From positions 49,736 through 113,735 of the forward strand of contig JBGCGF010000010.1 in NCBI GenBank assembly GCA_045110575.1: DNA of 64,000 bases, read 5' to 3'. Below the pieces are notes generated by a model that saw only the letters and a program-made list of their open reading frames with translations, was not told where the DNA came from and ran no database searches. Every line of letters begins with the position of its first letter. Position 1 is the stretch's first letter. The DNA is from CALDTK01 sp045110575 (GTDB lineage Bacteria > Bacteroidota > Bacteroidia > Chitinophagales > Saprospiraceae). Below, piece after piece: positions 18,349-27,113 of the stretch. A program made the position numbers and the translations under genes.

Positions 18349-19425
18349 TTATCGATTCAATGCAGGCTTAAATTTCTTGAAGGTTGTTCCATCAAACCTG
18401 TAAACTCCATCGTTGTCAGTTCCCAGCCAAATTTCACCTTGCCTGTCTTGGTAGATGGAAATGGTCAAGACCTCCATATTTCCATCACTGACAGGGAAAC
18501 GAACAAGGGTTTTACCATCGTATTTCCAAATACTGCCTCCGTATTCGATCATCCATAAATGCCCTGCAGTGTCAACCATTCCAGCATTGAAATAGGCTAC
18601 GGAGTCGCTAGAAGTAGGCCACGATGTAGTTAGTCCTGGCAGCTTTGTGTAGTCTGAGTTTTGCCCTGCCTTAATGTTGTACTTGTTCAAGCCATTGCTC
18701 AGCCACATGTTGCCATCTGCATCTTCAAGCATTACACGCACTCCAGGAACCGAACCGTCGCTTCGGATAGTCAGTTCTGGTTCGCCTACCCAGAGAAATG
18801 AACTTCCGTCAAAACGAAAGGCACCCGCGAGCATTGTTCCAAACCAGACGTTTCCCGCTTTGTCTTTATTAATTCCGAAGATGGAGTAGGGGCTAGCCTG
18901 TTGGTTCAATAATGTGTTTGCGTCAATTCCGAGTGCTGCCTTAATATCTTGTTCCGGTAGCTTAAGCTCGAAGAGTGTCTTACCGTCATAGCGGCGGACC
19001 TGATTCGCATTGTATCCAAACCATAGATCGTCTGGGGACAAGGTCCATTGGTTCTCTGGTGAGCGCACAACCTCAAGCGTGGTCAAGGATTTGCCATCGT
19101 ATTTGCTAATCCCGCTTGGCGTCTCTATAAAGACGTCGCCTGCAATGTCTTCTTGAAACCCACGGATGGTATTGTCGACAAGTCCGTCTTCCGTCGTCAG
19201 TTGGACCAGCGCCTCACCGTCATAGGTGAAGACACCCTGTCCATTGCTGCCAAACCAATAAGTCCCTTTTGAATCTTGGAACACTTTCCAAACTCTATCG
19301 GGAAGTGTCTCTGCCGCTTTACCTATAGTATGCGCAATCCCGTTGGATTGCTTGGCTCCAGGATTACTTTGGCTCGCGCAAGAGAGAGTAGTGCTGATGA
19401 CGCAAAGAAGGAGAAGTATTTTCAT
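18349..19425 (-). CDS. Lipoprotein with two-component-regulator-type beta-propeller repeats
   Basis: 358 residues from ATG 19425 (MKILLLLCVISTTLSC, lipobox cysteine at 16). The rest is a run of propeller blades of the Reg_prop type, each with a W-F/L-G-T/S or Y-D-G-K element: YWFGSNGQGVFTYDG, ISKYDGKSL, NVWFGTMLAGAFRFDG, MWLSNGLNKY, SIWKYDGKTL and IWLGTDNDGVYRFDG. In hybrid sensor kinases of Bacteroidota this fold forms the periplasmic sensor. Here it stands alone as a probable outer-membrane or periplasmic lipoprotein with no kinase fused or adjacent. Ligand unknown. Confidence 0.85.
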   Translation of the reverse strand: MKILLLLCVISTTLSCASQSNPGAKQSNGIAHTIGKAAETLPDRVWKVFQDSKGTYWFGSNGQGVFTYDGEALVQLTTEDGLVDNTIRGFQEDIAGDVFIETPSGISKYDGKSLTTLEVVRSPENQWTLSPDDLWFGYNANQVRRYDGKTLFELKLPEQDIKAALGIDANTLLNQQASPYSIFGINKDKAGNVWFGTMLAGAFRFDGSSFLWVGEPELTIRSDGSVPGVRVMLEDADGNMWLSNGLNKYNIKAGQNSDYTKLPGLTTSWPTSSDSVAYFNAGMVDTAGHLWMIEYGGSIWKYDGKTLVRFPVSDGNMEVLTISIYQDRQGEIWLGTDNDGVYRFDGTTFKKFKPALNR

Positions 19426-19439
19426 GCGAAGCTTTACAG

Positions 19440-19904
19440 TTATTCCACCCGTTGGTTCCATTCGTAAGAAATACCAGCCAGTTTAGAATGGTAAAACGCT
19501 AAAGGTATTAATTCGAACCTTAGGTCGAAAAGTTGATTGCCCTTACTGGAAAATAAGGGCATACACATTACAATCACGCAAATAGTAATTCCTAGAAAAG
19601 CATCAGTTCTACCGAGATAAATGGCCCAATCTTTCTCTGTCCAGAGGCCGTACGATACAGCACCTTTTAGTGTGAGTATTGCTGTTAAGCAAAGTCCGGT
19701 ATTTGAAAGTAGTTGGTTCGTTTCAAGGCCGTAGAGCGACACTATGATATTGAACTCCGAAATGCCTAGGATGAGGGCTATTGGGGCTAAAAGGCTTAGT
19801 ATGAAAAAGAGCCAGATGAAGAGCTTGATCCATAAAGGGAGCAGTTCTCGCCTTCGAGGGGTTGTCGGTTCAATTAGCTGGTCGTCAAGTATTGAGATGC
19901 TCAT
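19440..19904 (-). CDS. Four-helix membrane protein of unknown function
   Basis: 154 residues, starting at MSISILDDQL, with hydrophobic segments near 25-45, 55-72, 75-92 and 98-118, and a hydrophilic N-terminal tail. No family recognised. Its stop lies 14 nt upstream of the propeller lipoprotein start on the same strand, so they are likely co-transcribed. Confidence 0.65.
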   Translation of the reverse strand: MSISILDDQLIEPTTPRRRELLPLWIKLFIWLFFILSLLAPIALILGISEFNIIVSLYGLETNQLLSNTGLCLTAILTLKGAVSYGLWTEKDWAIYLGRTDAFLGITICVIVMCMPLFSSKGNQLFDLRFELIPLAFYHSKLAGISYEWNQRVE

Positions 19905-20030
19905 TAAGTGTATATATTAATTAGTCGCCTAAATATGTACAGTATATATGGAACATTTAGCAGTGCTAAATGCGTAATTGTAGCATCGTATTAATAATTA
20001 ATAATTCGTAAAAAGCTTCAAGTATTGAAG

Positions 20031-21614
20031 CTATTCAGGAACAGCTGCTTGCCATCCTGCGGCCAGTTGAGATGATAAATTCTCAATCAACGCGGTCATT
20101 TTTTCATCGCCTGCAAGGTTGACGGTTTCTGTAGGGTCGTTTACGCTGTCAAACAATTCGGCGCTTTTAAACTTCCCTCTTGTGCCTGTCTTAGGGCTCC
20201 AACCATACCATTCGATGTAATGGTGTTCTTTCGTGTTGATAGAGTACCCCATGTAGCGATTTCCATCAGCGGTGTGTCTAGGCCTGCGATGAAATTGACT
20301 GAAGGCAGCCTTCTTCCAAGCCCGATTTGGATCGTCTAGCAAAGGCACAAAGCTCGTGCCTTGCATGTAGTCAGGTACTTCAATTTCTGCGAGCTCGCAA
20401 AGTGAAGGGAACATGTCAATCAACTCCGTTAGTTCGAACGTTTGTGCACCTCTGTTCTCTTGATTAGGATAGCGGATAATCATCGGAACCGCAAGGTCAA
20501 TATTGTAGTTCGTCATCTTGCCCCAGCTGTTGTGATCACCCAATTTCCAGCCATGATCTCCCCATAAAATGATGATTGTATTTTCATAAATACCAATCTC
20601 TTTCATGTGGGCGATGAGGTTGCCAAGAAGAGCGTCAACATAACTTACGCTTGCATAATATCCATGCTTCAAGATGCGGCTCGTGTCCTCATTCATGCGG
20701 AAAAAAGATTCCGGATGACCAATGTGATTAAAGCCATCGTAGTGCCTCAGTTCATACATTGAATTCATGGTGCTTCCTGGGAAATTGTCTGGAACATTTG
20801 GGTTCGCAGCGAGTGGGATCTCTGCAGGATCATACAAGTCCCAGTACTTTTTTGGAACCGTAAATGGAAGGTGCGGTCTGAAAAAACCAAGTCCCATATA
20901 GAAGGGCTGATCACTTTTGGCTAGACGAGTAAGTGTCTTCTTTGCCAACTCGTTTTGTGATCCATCATAGTACATCGTGTCATGTACTTCTGCGGCTTCC
21001 CATGCCGGACCGGTATTCCAACCATCAGCATAGCGCACTGGTCGAAGCTTCAATAGGGAGTCTCTTTTAACGGCCTGAGAGGCGCTCACCTTTTCACTGA
21101 TATAGAAAGTCTCTCCATCTCGCTTTAACCAATCTGGTCGCAAGTAGCGGGCTGGGCGGAGGTCTGGCTCATCCCAAGAGATGGAGTCGGGCATGTAATT
21201 GTGAAAGATCTTACCCAAGTTCACGGTATGGTAGCCAAAGCGTGAGAAGTACTGTGGCATCGTTACCGCAGCTGGATTGATCTCCCGGAACTTATTACCG
21301 AGGTGCCAAACCCGCGTAGAGTCAGGTCGGACGCCAGTCATTAGGCTTGCTCTAGAAGGAGCGCAAACGGCTACTTGCGTAAACGTTCGTCGAAAGGTCA
21401 TCCCCTCCGAAGCTAGCATGTCAATGTTTGGAGTCACCGCAATTGGGTCATCATATGCGCCTAGGGTAGGGCGGAGGTCATCGACGGAAATGAAGAGGAT
21501 GTTCGGCTTTGCTTTGGGGATTTCTGCGCTAGTACAGCTGAGAATTGTTACTGCAGATATTGCGAGTAACAAGAAGGAAAAGGATGCTGTATTCATTGGA
21601 GTTTGACTTTTCAT
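20031..21614 (-). CDS. Sulfatase (iduronate-2-sulfatase-like) lipoprotein
   Basis: About 527 residues from ATG 21614 (MKSQTPMNTASFSFLLLA); starts at 21629 and 21596 are alternatives. A lipobox TILSC suggests periplasmic lipid anchoring. The sulfatase domain has metal ligands VDDLRP, the formylglycine motif C-A-P-S-R (VAVCAPSRASLMTG), LGDHNSWGKMTNY, and WGDHGWKLG typical of the iduronate-2-sulfatase subfamily. It hydrolyses sulfate esters of polysaccharides; the cysteine type needs a formylglycine-generating enzyme, not seen here. The presence of this single sulfatase fits degradation of marine sulfated glycans, but no SusCD pair or glycoside hydrolases accompany it. Confidence 0.92.
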   Translation of the reverse strand: MKSQTPMNTASFSFLLLAISAVTILSCTSAEIPKAKPNILFISVDDLRPTLGAYDDPIAVTPNIDMLASEGMTFRRTFTQVAVCAPSRASLMTGVRPDSTRVWHLGNKFREINPAAVTMPQYFSRFGYHTVNLGKIFHNYMPDSISWDEPDLRPARYLRPDWLKRDGETFYISEKVSASQAVKRDSLLKLRPVRYADGWNTGPAWEAAEVHDTMYYDGSQNELAKKTLTRLAKSDQPFYMGLGFFRPHLPFTVPKKYWDLYDPAEIPLAANPNVPDNFPGSTMNSMYELRHYDGFNHIGHPESFFRMNEDTSRILKHGYYASVSYVDALLGNLIAHMKEIGIYENTIIILWGDHGWKLGDHNSWGKMTNYNIDLAVPMIIRYPNQENRGAQTFELTELIDMFPSLCELAEIEVPDYMQGTSFVPLLDDPNRAWKKAAFSQFHRRPRHTADGNRYMGYSINTKEHHYIEWYGWSPKTGTRGKFKSAELFDSVNDPTETVNLAGDEKMTALIENLSSQLAAGWQAAVPE

Positions 21615-21761
21615 CCCTGTGCGTAGCATGAGGATTCTGTCCGCATGGTAGGGATTTCGCCCAAACCGGAGCTACTTCAATAGTACGAAAAAGGCTGGTT
21701 AAGTCCTTTTGAATTAAGCAGAGGAATCTCTTTGAGTAGAGATTTCTAGCCCCAAAGGTTA

Positions 21762-22730
21762 CTAGTTTTTCTGAAGCTTCGTGTCAGGAAAAGCTGTGCC
21801 GTTTTTAAGATAGAGGTTAAACCAGTCTAGCACATCTTGATCTCTTTCCGCTCTAAATTGACTGAGACCATGGTCGCCACCTTCAAAAATCTTCAAGCGA
21901 TATGGTATTCCATATTTGTCAAAGGCTAAAGCCATGTTTTCGGCGTGAGCGGACTTTACTTTTACATCCGCATCGCCATGAAGTATTAGAATTGGAACGT
22001 CAGCCGGGAATTTGTCAGCGAAAAGTACAGCAGACCGTTTTTTCAATTCAGCTTCTTTGTTGTCCCAATATTTGGGAATGAGTTCTGCGTAGACGTTAGT
22101 CTCCATGTCTGGTCGCTCGATGATCCTTTTGTCTGATGGAGCACCTCCTACAACAGCAGCCTTGATGCTTGTTGTTCTAGGTAAGGTGAGATACGTCATC
22201 ATTCCTCCACGACTCCAGCCGTACATACCGATACGTGTCTCATCCGCTTTTGGGATTTCCTTTACAGCTTCTATCAGATTGAGAACATCATTGACGTCTC
22301 TACCACCAAACTCGTCTTCTCCTTCGCTATCTCCGCACCCACGGTAGTTGCAACCAATGACTACGTAGCCTTCGTTTGCCAATTTTGAAAACTGGTAAGC
22401 TGCGGGATATTTGTACTTTTCTCTAAGCAGTTGGAGCGCTCCAAAGTCACGGTTTCCGCCTCTGTTGTAGATGATGACAGGGTGTTCTCCTGCTGCTTTG
22501 GGCACTGCCGCAAAGGATTGAATCTTCAGCCCATCACTTAAGTACGTGACCTCGTACATGTCCACATTCGCAAAAAAGGCAAGGTGCTTTTTGAACTCCG
22601 TCTTGGTTGCGTCCGTAAAAACGCCAGGGTAATCATTCCAGTCGATTTTGGTTTTTTCGACAATAACTGGCGTTTGGGCTGCGCAGGAAATGAGTGTGAG
22701 TAACAGTGCAAAAACGAGTGGGTGTTTCAT
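21762..22730 (-). CDS. Prolyl-oligopeptidase-like (S9/DLH) hydrolase lipoprotein
   Basis: 322 residues with a lipoprotein signal MKHPLVFALLLTLISC. The alpha/beta-hydrolase fold shows NRGGNRDFG, the nucleophile in GWSRGGMM, aspartate in LHGDADVKV and histidine in GGDHGLSQF, giving an intact S9-type triad without the N-terminal propeller. A role as a periplasmic peptidase or acyl esterase is likely; substrate unknown. The small two-helix protein gene ends 4 nt upstream, so the two form an operon. Confidence 0.87.
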   Translation of the reverse strand: MKHPLVFALLLTLISCAAQTPVIVEKTKIDWNDYPGVFTDATKTEFKKHLAFFANVDMYEVTYLSDGLKIQSFAAVPKAAGEHPVIIYNRGGNRDFGALQLLREKYKYPAAYQFSKLANEGYVVIGCNYRGCGDSEGEDEFGGRDVNDVLNLIEAVKEIPKADETRIGMYGWSRGGMMTYLTLPRTTSIKAAVVGGAPSDKRIIERPDMETNVYAELIPKYWDNKEAELKKRSAVLFADKFPADVPILILHGDADVKVKSAHAENMALAFDKYGIPYRLKIFEGGDHGLSQFRAERDQDVLDWFNLYLKNGTAFPDTKLQKN

Positions 22731-22734
22731 AGTC

Positions 22735-22935
22735 CTACACTTGCCCCTCTTGTTGTTTTCTCTTGTAGGCCATGTACAAGATCAGAACAGCCACGGCGGT
22801 AGAGAATATGATGTAGACGAGTCCTGATACAGGAAACCCAAATATGGATTCATCACAGCTTGCGCAGGTGAACAATTTGTAGAGGACGTTGAACAAGGCG
22901 AATACTCCTATTGCAATTCGTATTGTGTATCCCAT
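22735..22935 (-). CDS. Small two-helix membrane protein
   Basis: 66 residues with two membrane helices (about 4-24 and 32-57) separated by a Cys-rich loop (FTCASCDESIFG). It ends in a basic then acidic tail (KRKQQEGQV). Its spacing of 4 nt to the hydrolase start supports that it is a real gene. Function not recognised. Upstream (22936-23177) is 242 nt without a gene. Confidence 0.6.
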   Translation of the reverse strand: MGYTIRIAIGVFALFNVLYKLFTCASCDESIFGFPVSGLVYIIFSTAVAVLILYMAYKRKQQEGQV

Positions 22936-23177
22936 GGGGTAGGCTTTTGAAAGTCGAAAGGTTCTTTGCTGTAAATACTAGAGCATGCTCAAGGTATGAA
23001 AACGATCCGCATGGAATATTTCACAGAAGGCGCGGTTTAGCGCAGCGCACAGTACCGTGAAGCTTGTAAGATGTCGGTATGAGAGGCTGATGTGCTGTAA
23101 GGAAAAACTGGAAGCATTGAGCCGAATCTGCTTTTTGAATGCATGAGGCTCCTCATTTGGATGCTTTAGTCAGCAAG

Positions 23178-24074
23178 CTACTTCGTGATTTCAAGTATCA
23201 ATCTCGTCGGACGTTTAAGTAATTTGATTGCAAGCTTGTCAATAAGTCTCCATAAATTGAAAGGGAAACTTCGTATAAGCATGTAAGCCCTTAATTTCAG
23301 CAAATGTTTGTTGGTTGATTTAGTGATATCTACTACCTGAGCATTGTTAGGGATTGAATCGAAAATATTAGATTCATTAAATGAATGTAGGTGCGCATTT
23401 TCAGGAGTAGGTCTGTTGCAATGCACGCAAAGGTGTAAAGGTATTTGCTCGTTGTATGGTGTCGAGATTATCAATCGTCCGCCTGGTTTGAGTACGTTTA
23501 GCAGGCTGGCAATGAACTCTTTAGGGTCATGCACGTGCTCGATGATCTCAGAAGCCACGATGGTGTCAAAGCTGTTTGACTGAATGGGTAAGTTAAACAC
23601 ATCCGCAACCAGGCCGCTGTGGTTGGGGTGCGGTGTATTCTGCAGGACCCTCTTTACGTTGATTAATGAAATGTCCAAGGATACCACTTGGTTTCGATCG
23701 TTTTGTAGCATTTTACTTAACCAGCCGTTGCCGCATCCTACATCCAAAATGCGCTTTGCATCTCCCTTGATTTTATGGATGATCAATTGATTTAGCCGCA
23801 TCCGTTCATTCTCGGTAATTTCAGGGGGCGCCTGAAAGTAGTCGCTAGACACAGCGTCTTTTATGTAGTGGTCTACATAGTCAAATTCGGAGTCGTGCTT
23901 TTGGTGAAGACTAGTAGGTTTGGCTTCGGCACCTTTCGGTAAAACAACAGGGATGCCATCTGAAATTTTTCCTTGGAATAGTTCCAGGTTCAGGTTGTTT
24001 ATTGATCCTGAATCTTGATCTAGAACTAACTGCTGCATTGAAATAGGATCTACGAGTAGGTCTTCAATTTTCAT
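23178..24074 (-). CDS. SAM-dependent class I methyltransferase
   Basis: 298 residues. An N-terminal Trm112-like segment (about 1-45) precedes the Rossmann methyltransferase, with motif I DVGCGNGWLSK, motif II VVSLDIS, motif IV FDTIVASEIIEHVHDP, and post-motif LKPGGRLIISTPY. A C-terminal region (about 240-298) is basic and amphipathic. It resembles UbiE/Coq-type and glycan or lipid methyltransferases; the substrate cannot be assigned. Base composition here is more AT-rich than in the core genes to the right, as in the rest of the 23-29 kb block. Confidence 0.85.
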   Translation of the reverse strand: MKIEDLLVDPISMQQLVLDQDSGSINNLNLELFQGKISDGIPVVLPKGAEAKPTSLHQKHDSEFDYVDHYIKDAVSSDYFQAPPEITENERMRLNQLIIHKIKGDAKRILDVGCGNGWLSKMLQNDRNQVVSLDISLINVKRVLQNTPHPNHSGLVADVFNLPIQSNSFDTIVASEIIEHVHDPKEFIASLLNVLKPGGRLIISTPYNEQIPLHLCVHCNRPTPENAHLHSFNESNIFDSIPNNAQVVDITKSTNKHLLKLRAYMLIRSFPFNLWRLIDKLAIKLLKRPTRLILEITK

Positions 24075-24187
24075 TTATTCGTATGTGTAGTGTGGCTTGG
24101 CGTTGTATCCGCTGGAAGGTAGCCAAGAATGGGGTATTGGTTTTGGCGTAGGAAGTAGATGTTATGTCTTAATATTAGAGCTGCAAG

Positions 24188-24739
24188 TTATATAGTAAGG
24201 AAGTTGAGGTCGAAGTAGTAAAGGTTTGGCGTGTCTACATCAACATAAATATTCGTTACTTTCTGACTGTCAAGCAAGAAGCTTAAGGTTGCTTCGTCCT
24301 TGTCAATTATGGGGCTTATGAAGATTCGAGTTTCGCTTGAGTCTTCAGCTTTATAGATGAGTCTCGATTGATTGACTTCAATGCGCTTAGTCAAGTTACT
24401 GCTGCCGCCGAGTGCATCGAGTCCTTGGACTCTGAGGTTGCTGCTTCTTGGGATCTCTTCGCTGTAACTACTAGACACGATTTCACACTGCGTAAGATCA
24501 ACTTCGATTTTAATTCCGTGTTCGATAAGTCGTTTGACTTCTACTCGGTATAAATCCTCTGCTTTTCGTTCGATCTTTGAGCGACTTGCTGCAAAGATGG
24601 AAATCCCAAGTATAGCGAGTCCTTGACTCAGGTAAAAGAGCAGTGTGGGGTAGGGTATGCTCTCGCCGTTGTAGTTCTTAAAAAAGATCGTCAGAATGCC
24701 TCCGATGATCATTAGTGCTATTCCTAGGGCTCTTTTCAT
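24188..24739 (-). CDS. Membrane-anchored protein of unknown function
   Basis: 183 residues with two N-terminal membrane helices (about 5-20 and 30-50) and a soluble beta-rich C-terminal domain. The segment VEVKRLIEHGIKIEVDLTQCEI begins the soluble part. No family recognised. It starts 20 nt downstream of the RNase Z-like gene on the same strand, so the two are probably co-transcribed. Regions such as this in accessory blocks sometimes encode immunity proteins, but nothing in the sequence shows it. Confidence 0.65.
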   Translation of the reverse strand: MKRALGIALMIIGGILTIFFKNYNGESIPYPTLLFYLSQGLAILGISIFAASRSKIERKAEDLYRVEVKRLIEHGIKIEVDLTQCEIVSSSYSEEIPRSSNLRVQGLDALGGSSNLTKRIEVNQSRLIYKAEDSSETRIFISPIIDKDEATLSFLLDSQKVTNIYVDVDTPNLYYFDLNFLTI

Positions 24740-24759
24740 GTGTAGTTGATTTTACAGCG

Positions 24760-25638
24760 CTATTCATTTACTGGGATTCCATTCAGTATGTCCCTTTTTA
24801 TCTCTCCAGGATAAACAATGAAAATAGGAATTTGAAGACCGTATTCTTTGCTCAGTTTTCTAACAGAAGCGTCAATGTCCGACTTCGAGTAGCGACTTGA
24901 GAAGTGCGTCAATATTAATTGCTCCACTGAAATTTCGCTAGCCATTTTAATGACTTCATCAATCCTGCTGTGTTTGTTGCCTCTTGATTCAATCTGTGCG
25001 TCGCCTTCATTTTTCAGGAAGGTCGACTCATGGATAAGGACTTTTGAACCATCCCATTTCGAATAGTCATCAACGGGGGTGTCTCCAGAAAACGAGATGA
25101 TGTTTGTTTCGGACTCGTTGGTGATGAAGTCCCTACCATGAAGTTCCACGATCGATTTGATCTCACTGCTTGATTTAGACAGGAACTCTGGTTTTAGCTT
25201 CTTCTTGCGCTCGAAGACTTTATAGCTTAGGCTCTTATGGACTCCTATTGGTGCTTTGACGTGTTCGTTACGAATTGCCTCAACGATGACGTCTTTCTTA
25301 ATTTCTACGCGAGAACCATCTGCAATTCCTATCCAGTCGGTGGTTGGTACATGAGGGTCGAATTGTCGTAAAAAGCTACTCATCGCTGGGAATGATCCAG
25401 AGTCTTGAGGGTGATATATTTTCGGATAGCCTTCCCGAGCATTTAACTGGACAAATTGCGGTAAACCATTCAAGTGATCCCTATCAGGGTGTGTGATGAA
25501 TACGTTCTTAATTTTGCGTGACTTTTGGAGGAGTCCTGCTGCAGCGCCGTCGCCTGCATCCACGAGAAGGTTCAACTCCTCTACATTGATCCAAGTATAG
25601 TAAAGGCCGGTGGAATAAGAGGTGATGTTATATGGCAC
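24760..25638 (-). CDS. RNase Z-like metallo-beta-lactamase-fold protein with altered metal motif
   Basis: 292 residues. The order of motifs is that of RNase Z: an N-terminal VDAGDGAAAGL, the metal motif THPDRDHLNGLP, SFSGDTPVDD, LIHESTFLK, KHSRIDEV and LTHFSSRY. In canonical RNase Z the first motif is H-x-H-x-D-H; here the second histidine is aspartate (H-P-D-R-D-H). Other ligands look intact. The flexible-arm region for tRNA is not evident. It may be an RNase Z paralogue with a different substrate, or an MBL hydrolase using an Asp ligand. The real tRNA 3'-processing enzyme may be encoded elsewhere. Confidence 0.78.
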   Translation of the reverse strand: MPYNITSYSTGLYYTWINVEELNLLVDAGDGAAAGLLQKSRKIKNVFITHPDRDHLNGLPQFVQLNAREGYPKIYHPQDSGSFPAMSSFLRQFDPHVPTTDWIGIADGSRVEIKKDVIVEAIRNEHVKAPIGVHKSLSYKVFERKKKLKPEFLSKSSSEIKSIVELHGRDFITNESETNIISFSGDTPVDDYSKWDGSKVLIHESTFLKNEGDAQIESRGNKHSRIDEVIKMASEISVEQLILTHFSSRYSKSDIDASVRKLSKEYGLQIPIFIVYPGEIKRDILNGIPVNE

Positions 25639-25729
25639 GGCGTGCGGTTTTAGAAAGAGTAGTGTCTAAGTAAGATCGGTAAGGTAAGATGCCTGTTTGA
25701 CCTTTACGTTGATTTGGATTCAAGTTCGG

Positions 25730-26275
25730 TCATGCCTTCTCTCCGTTTCCGTTTAATATAAATAATTCACCGTCCCAATTCTTTACCTCGATTAGGTCTT
25801 CATTGATCGTAAATACCTCCTTGCCGTCTGGGGTGACAAATATTTCTCCTGGCCCAAAAGCCCACTTTACGTTGCCGTTCTCATTGATTCGAGTAATCTC
25901 AAGCTCCCCATGAATAATGAAATCTTCCTGATATGGATGAATTCCAAAGCATGTTGCACCGTCTAATTGCTTCCGCCAATTGACAGTTAAATCAGGAAGG
26001 TTAATTGAATAGATGAATTCAGCACAACAAAGCAAAATTTGTTTCTCTTTAATCGCGAAGGATTTTTCGTGTAACCCTGTTGCTCCTCCTGTTTCAATGA
26101 AAATAGCACTGCTAATCTCTTTTGCATTCTTATAAATCCTGATTCCATGTTTGGTTGAGGCTTGGAATTCACGAATTACTCCGAGTTTTCTTGGATATTC
26201 AAGCGTAAAACTTTGTGGGTTTAAATTGTATCCGTCAGATAAATGAACTTCAAATTCGTTGAGATGGATTATCAT
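25730..26275 (-). CDS. Protein of unknown function (WD/propeller-like beta-rich)
   Basis: I prefer the start MIIHLNEFEVHLSDG (26275, 181 residues); the longer frame to 26365 would overlap the next gene upstream. The sequence is beta-rich with repeated NxxG/WxxG turns (NVKWAFGPGEIF, VKNWDGELF) and resembles small half-propeller proteins common in Bacteroidota accessory regions. No catalytic motif is visible. AT-rich relative to the core genes. Confidence 0.6.
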   Translation of the reverse strand: MIIHLNEFEVHLSDGYNLNPQSFTLEYPRKLGVIREFQASTKHGIRIYKNAKEISSAIFIETGGATGLHEKSFAIKEKQILLCCAEFIYSINLPDLTVNWRKQLDGATCFGIHPYQEDFIIHGELEITRINENGNVKWAFGPGEIFVTPDGKEVFTINEDLIEVKNWDGELFILNGNGEKA

Positions 26276-26340
26276 TGGTCGTAAGTTTATTAGTCTAGAA
26301 TGTAAAGTATGATTACCATCTTTTGGGATTCCTTTAGTCA

Positions 26341-26676
26341 TCAACCTGTTGAGCACTGAGTGCATTCAAACTGGGAAAGCAAATTGATCCAATAGACTAA
26401 GTTAAACCCAATAAGAAGCACGCAGTATCCTACGGCACTGCTTCTGTTTTTATACAGTCGATACAGTCCTGTAATAGAGAGTATTAACGTAACCAGTACC
26501 GTCCAGATAATTGCGTGGTCTCCGAACGCTTGATGTCTGCTTACAGCATCTTGAATGTAGGGCGCCATGTAGATTTTCATGATGATGTTTAGCAAAAACA
26601 ACATGATTGCAGTTGCTGTAATTTGGACTATTGGTGAGTTTAGTGTCATACTCTTGTGCAGGGGGGCTATGGTCAT
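26341..26676 (-). CDS. Small three-helix membrane protein
   Basis: 111 residues with hydrophobic segments near 16-35, 52-70 and 82-100, and a C-terminal Cys pair (FECTQCSTG). It begins within the stop codon of the ankyrin gene (ATGA overlap at 26673-26676), so the pair is translationally coupled. Function not recognised. Confidence 0.65.
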   Translation of the reverse strand: MTIAPLHKSMTLNSPIVQITATAIMLFLLNIIMKIYMAPYIQDAVSRHQAFGDHAIIWTVLVTLILSITGLYRLYKNRSSAVGYCVLLIGFNLVYWINLLSQFECTQCSTG

Positions 26677-27044
26677 TTGTAAAATTGAAGTACATCATAG
26701 TTGTCAATGTTTTTGGCCAGGTCAAGAGGGGGCACTTCACTGAAGTTTTTAAGATCGCGTTTCGCTCCGTTGACCAATAGTAAGGTTATAAAGGCTCCTT
26801 CGCCGCGAGACGAGAAAGTAGCTCTCCAAAGAGGACTGTTTCCGAACTTGTCCTGTAGGTCTACACTTGCCCGATTGTTGATCAATAGTTGGCCCATTTT
26901 TACATCAACATTCTGTGCAGCAAAGTGTAAGGCGGTCCAGCCGCTGGAATCGCATTGATTGACATTTTCGCCTGATTCGATTGCTTTAGAGACTAACGTG
27001 TAGTTCTTGTCAATCACTGCGATTAGAAATTCTGATCGTTTCAT
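26673..27044 (-). CDS. Short ankyrin-repeat protein
   Basis: 123 residues containing about three ankyrin repeats: NVNQCDSSGWTALHFAAQN (about 28-46), SVDLQDKFGNSPLWRATFS (about 60-78), and a partial KRDLKNFSEVPPLDLAK near the end. No signal peptide, so cytoplasmic. Ankyrin repeats mediate protein binding. Small ankyrin proteins coupled to a membrane protein appear in some toxin-immunity arrays, but no toxin is seen here. Confidence 0.85.
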   Translation of the reverse strand: MKRSEFLIAVIDKNYTLVSKAIESGENVNQCDSSGWTALHFAAQNVDVKMGQLLINNRASVDLQDKFGNSPLWRATFSSRGEGAFITLLLVNGAKRDLKNFSEVPPLDLAKNIDNYDVLQFYK

Positions 27045-27113
27045 ATAATGTGTTACTTCTAGTATAACTCGTTTTTATAAGGCCGCAATCTGGTCGGTTT
27101 TCCCCATTCTTCC

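Noticed and set aside
18223..18558. 111-residue plus-strand frame
   Set aside because: Overlaps the well-supported propeller lipoprotein antisense; no family features.
21725..21744. AATCTCT/AGAGATT hairpin after the S9-like hydrolase
   Set aside because: Weak 7-bp stem without T-tract on the relevant strand; not enough to call a terminator.
23143..23157. ATGAGG-CT-CCTCAT palindrome
   Set aside because: Short and without context; likely chance.
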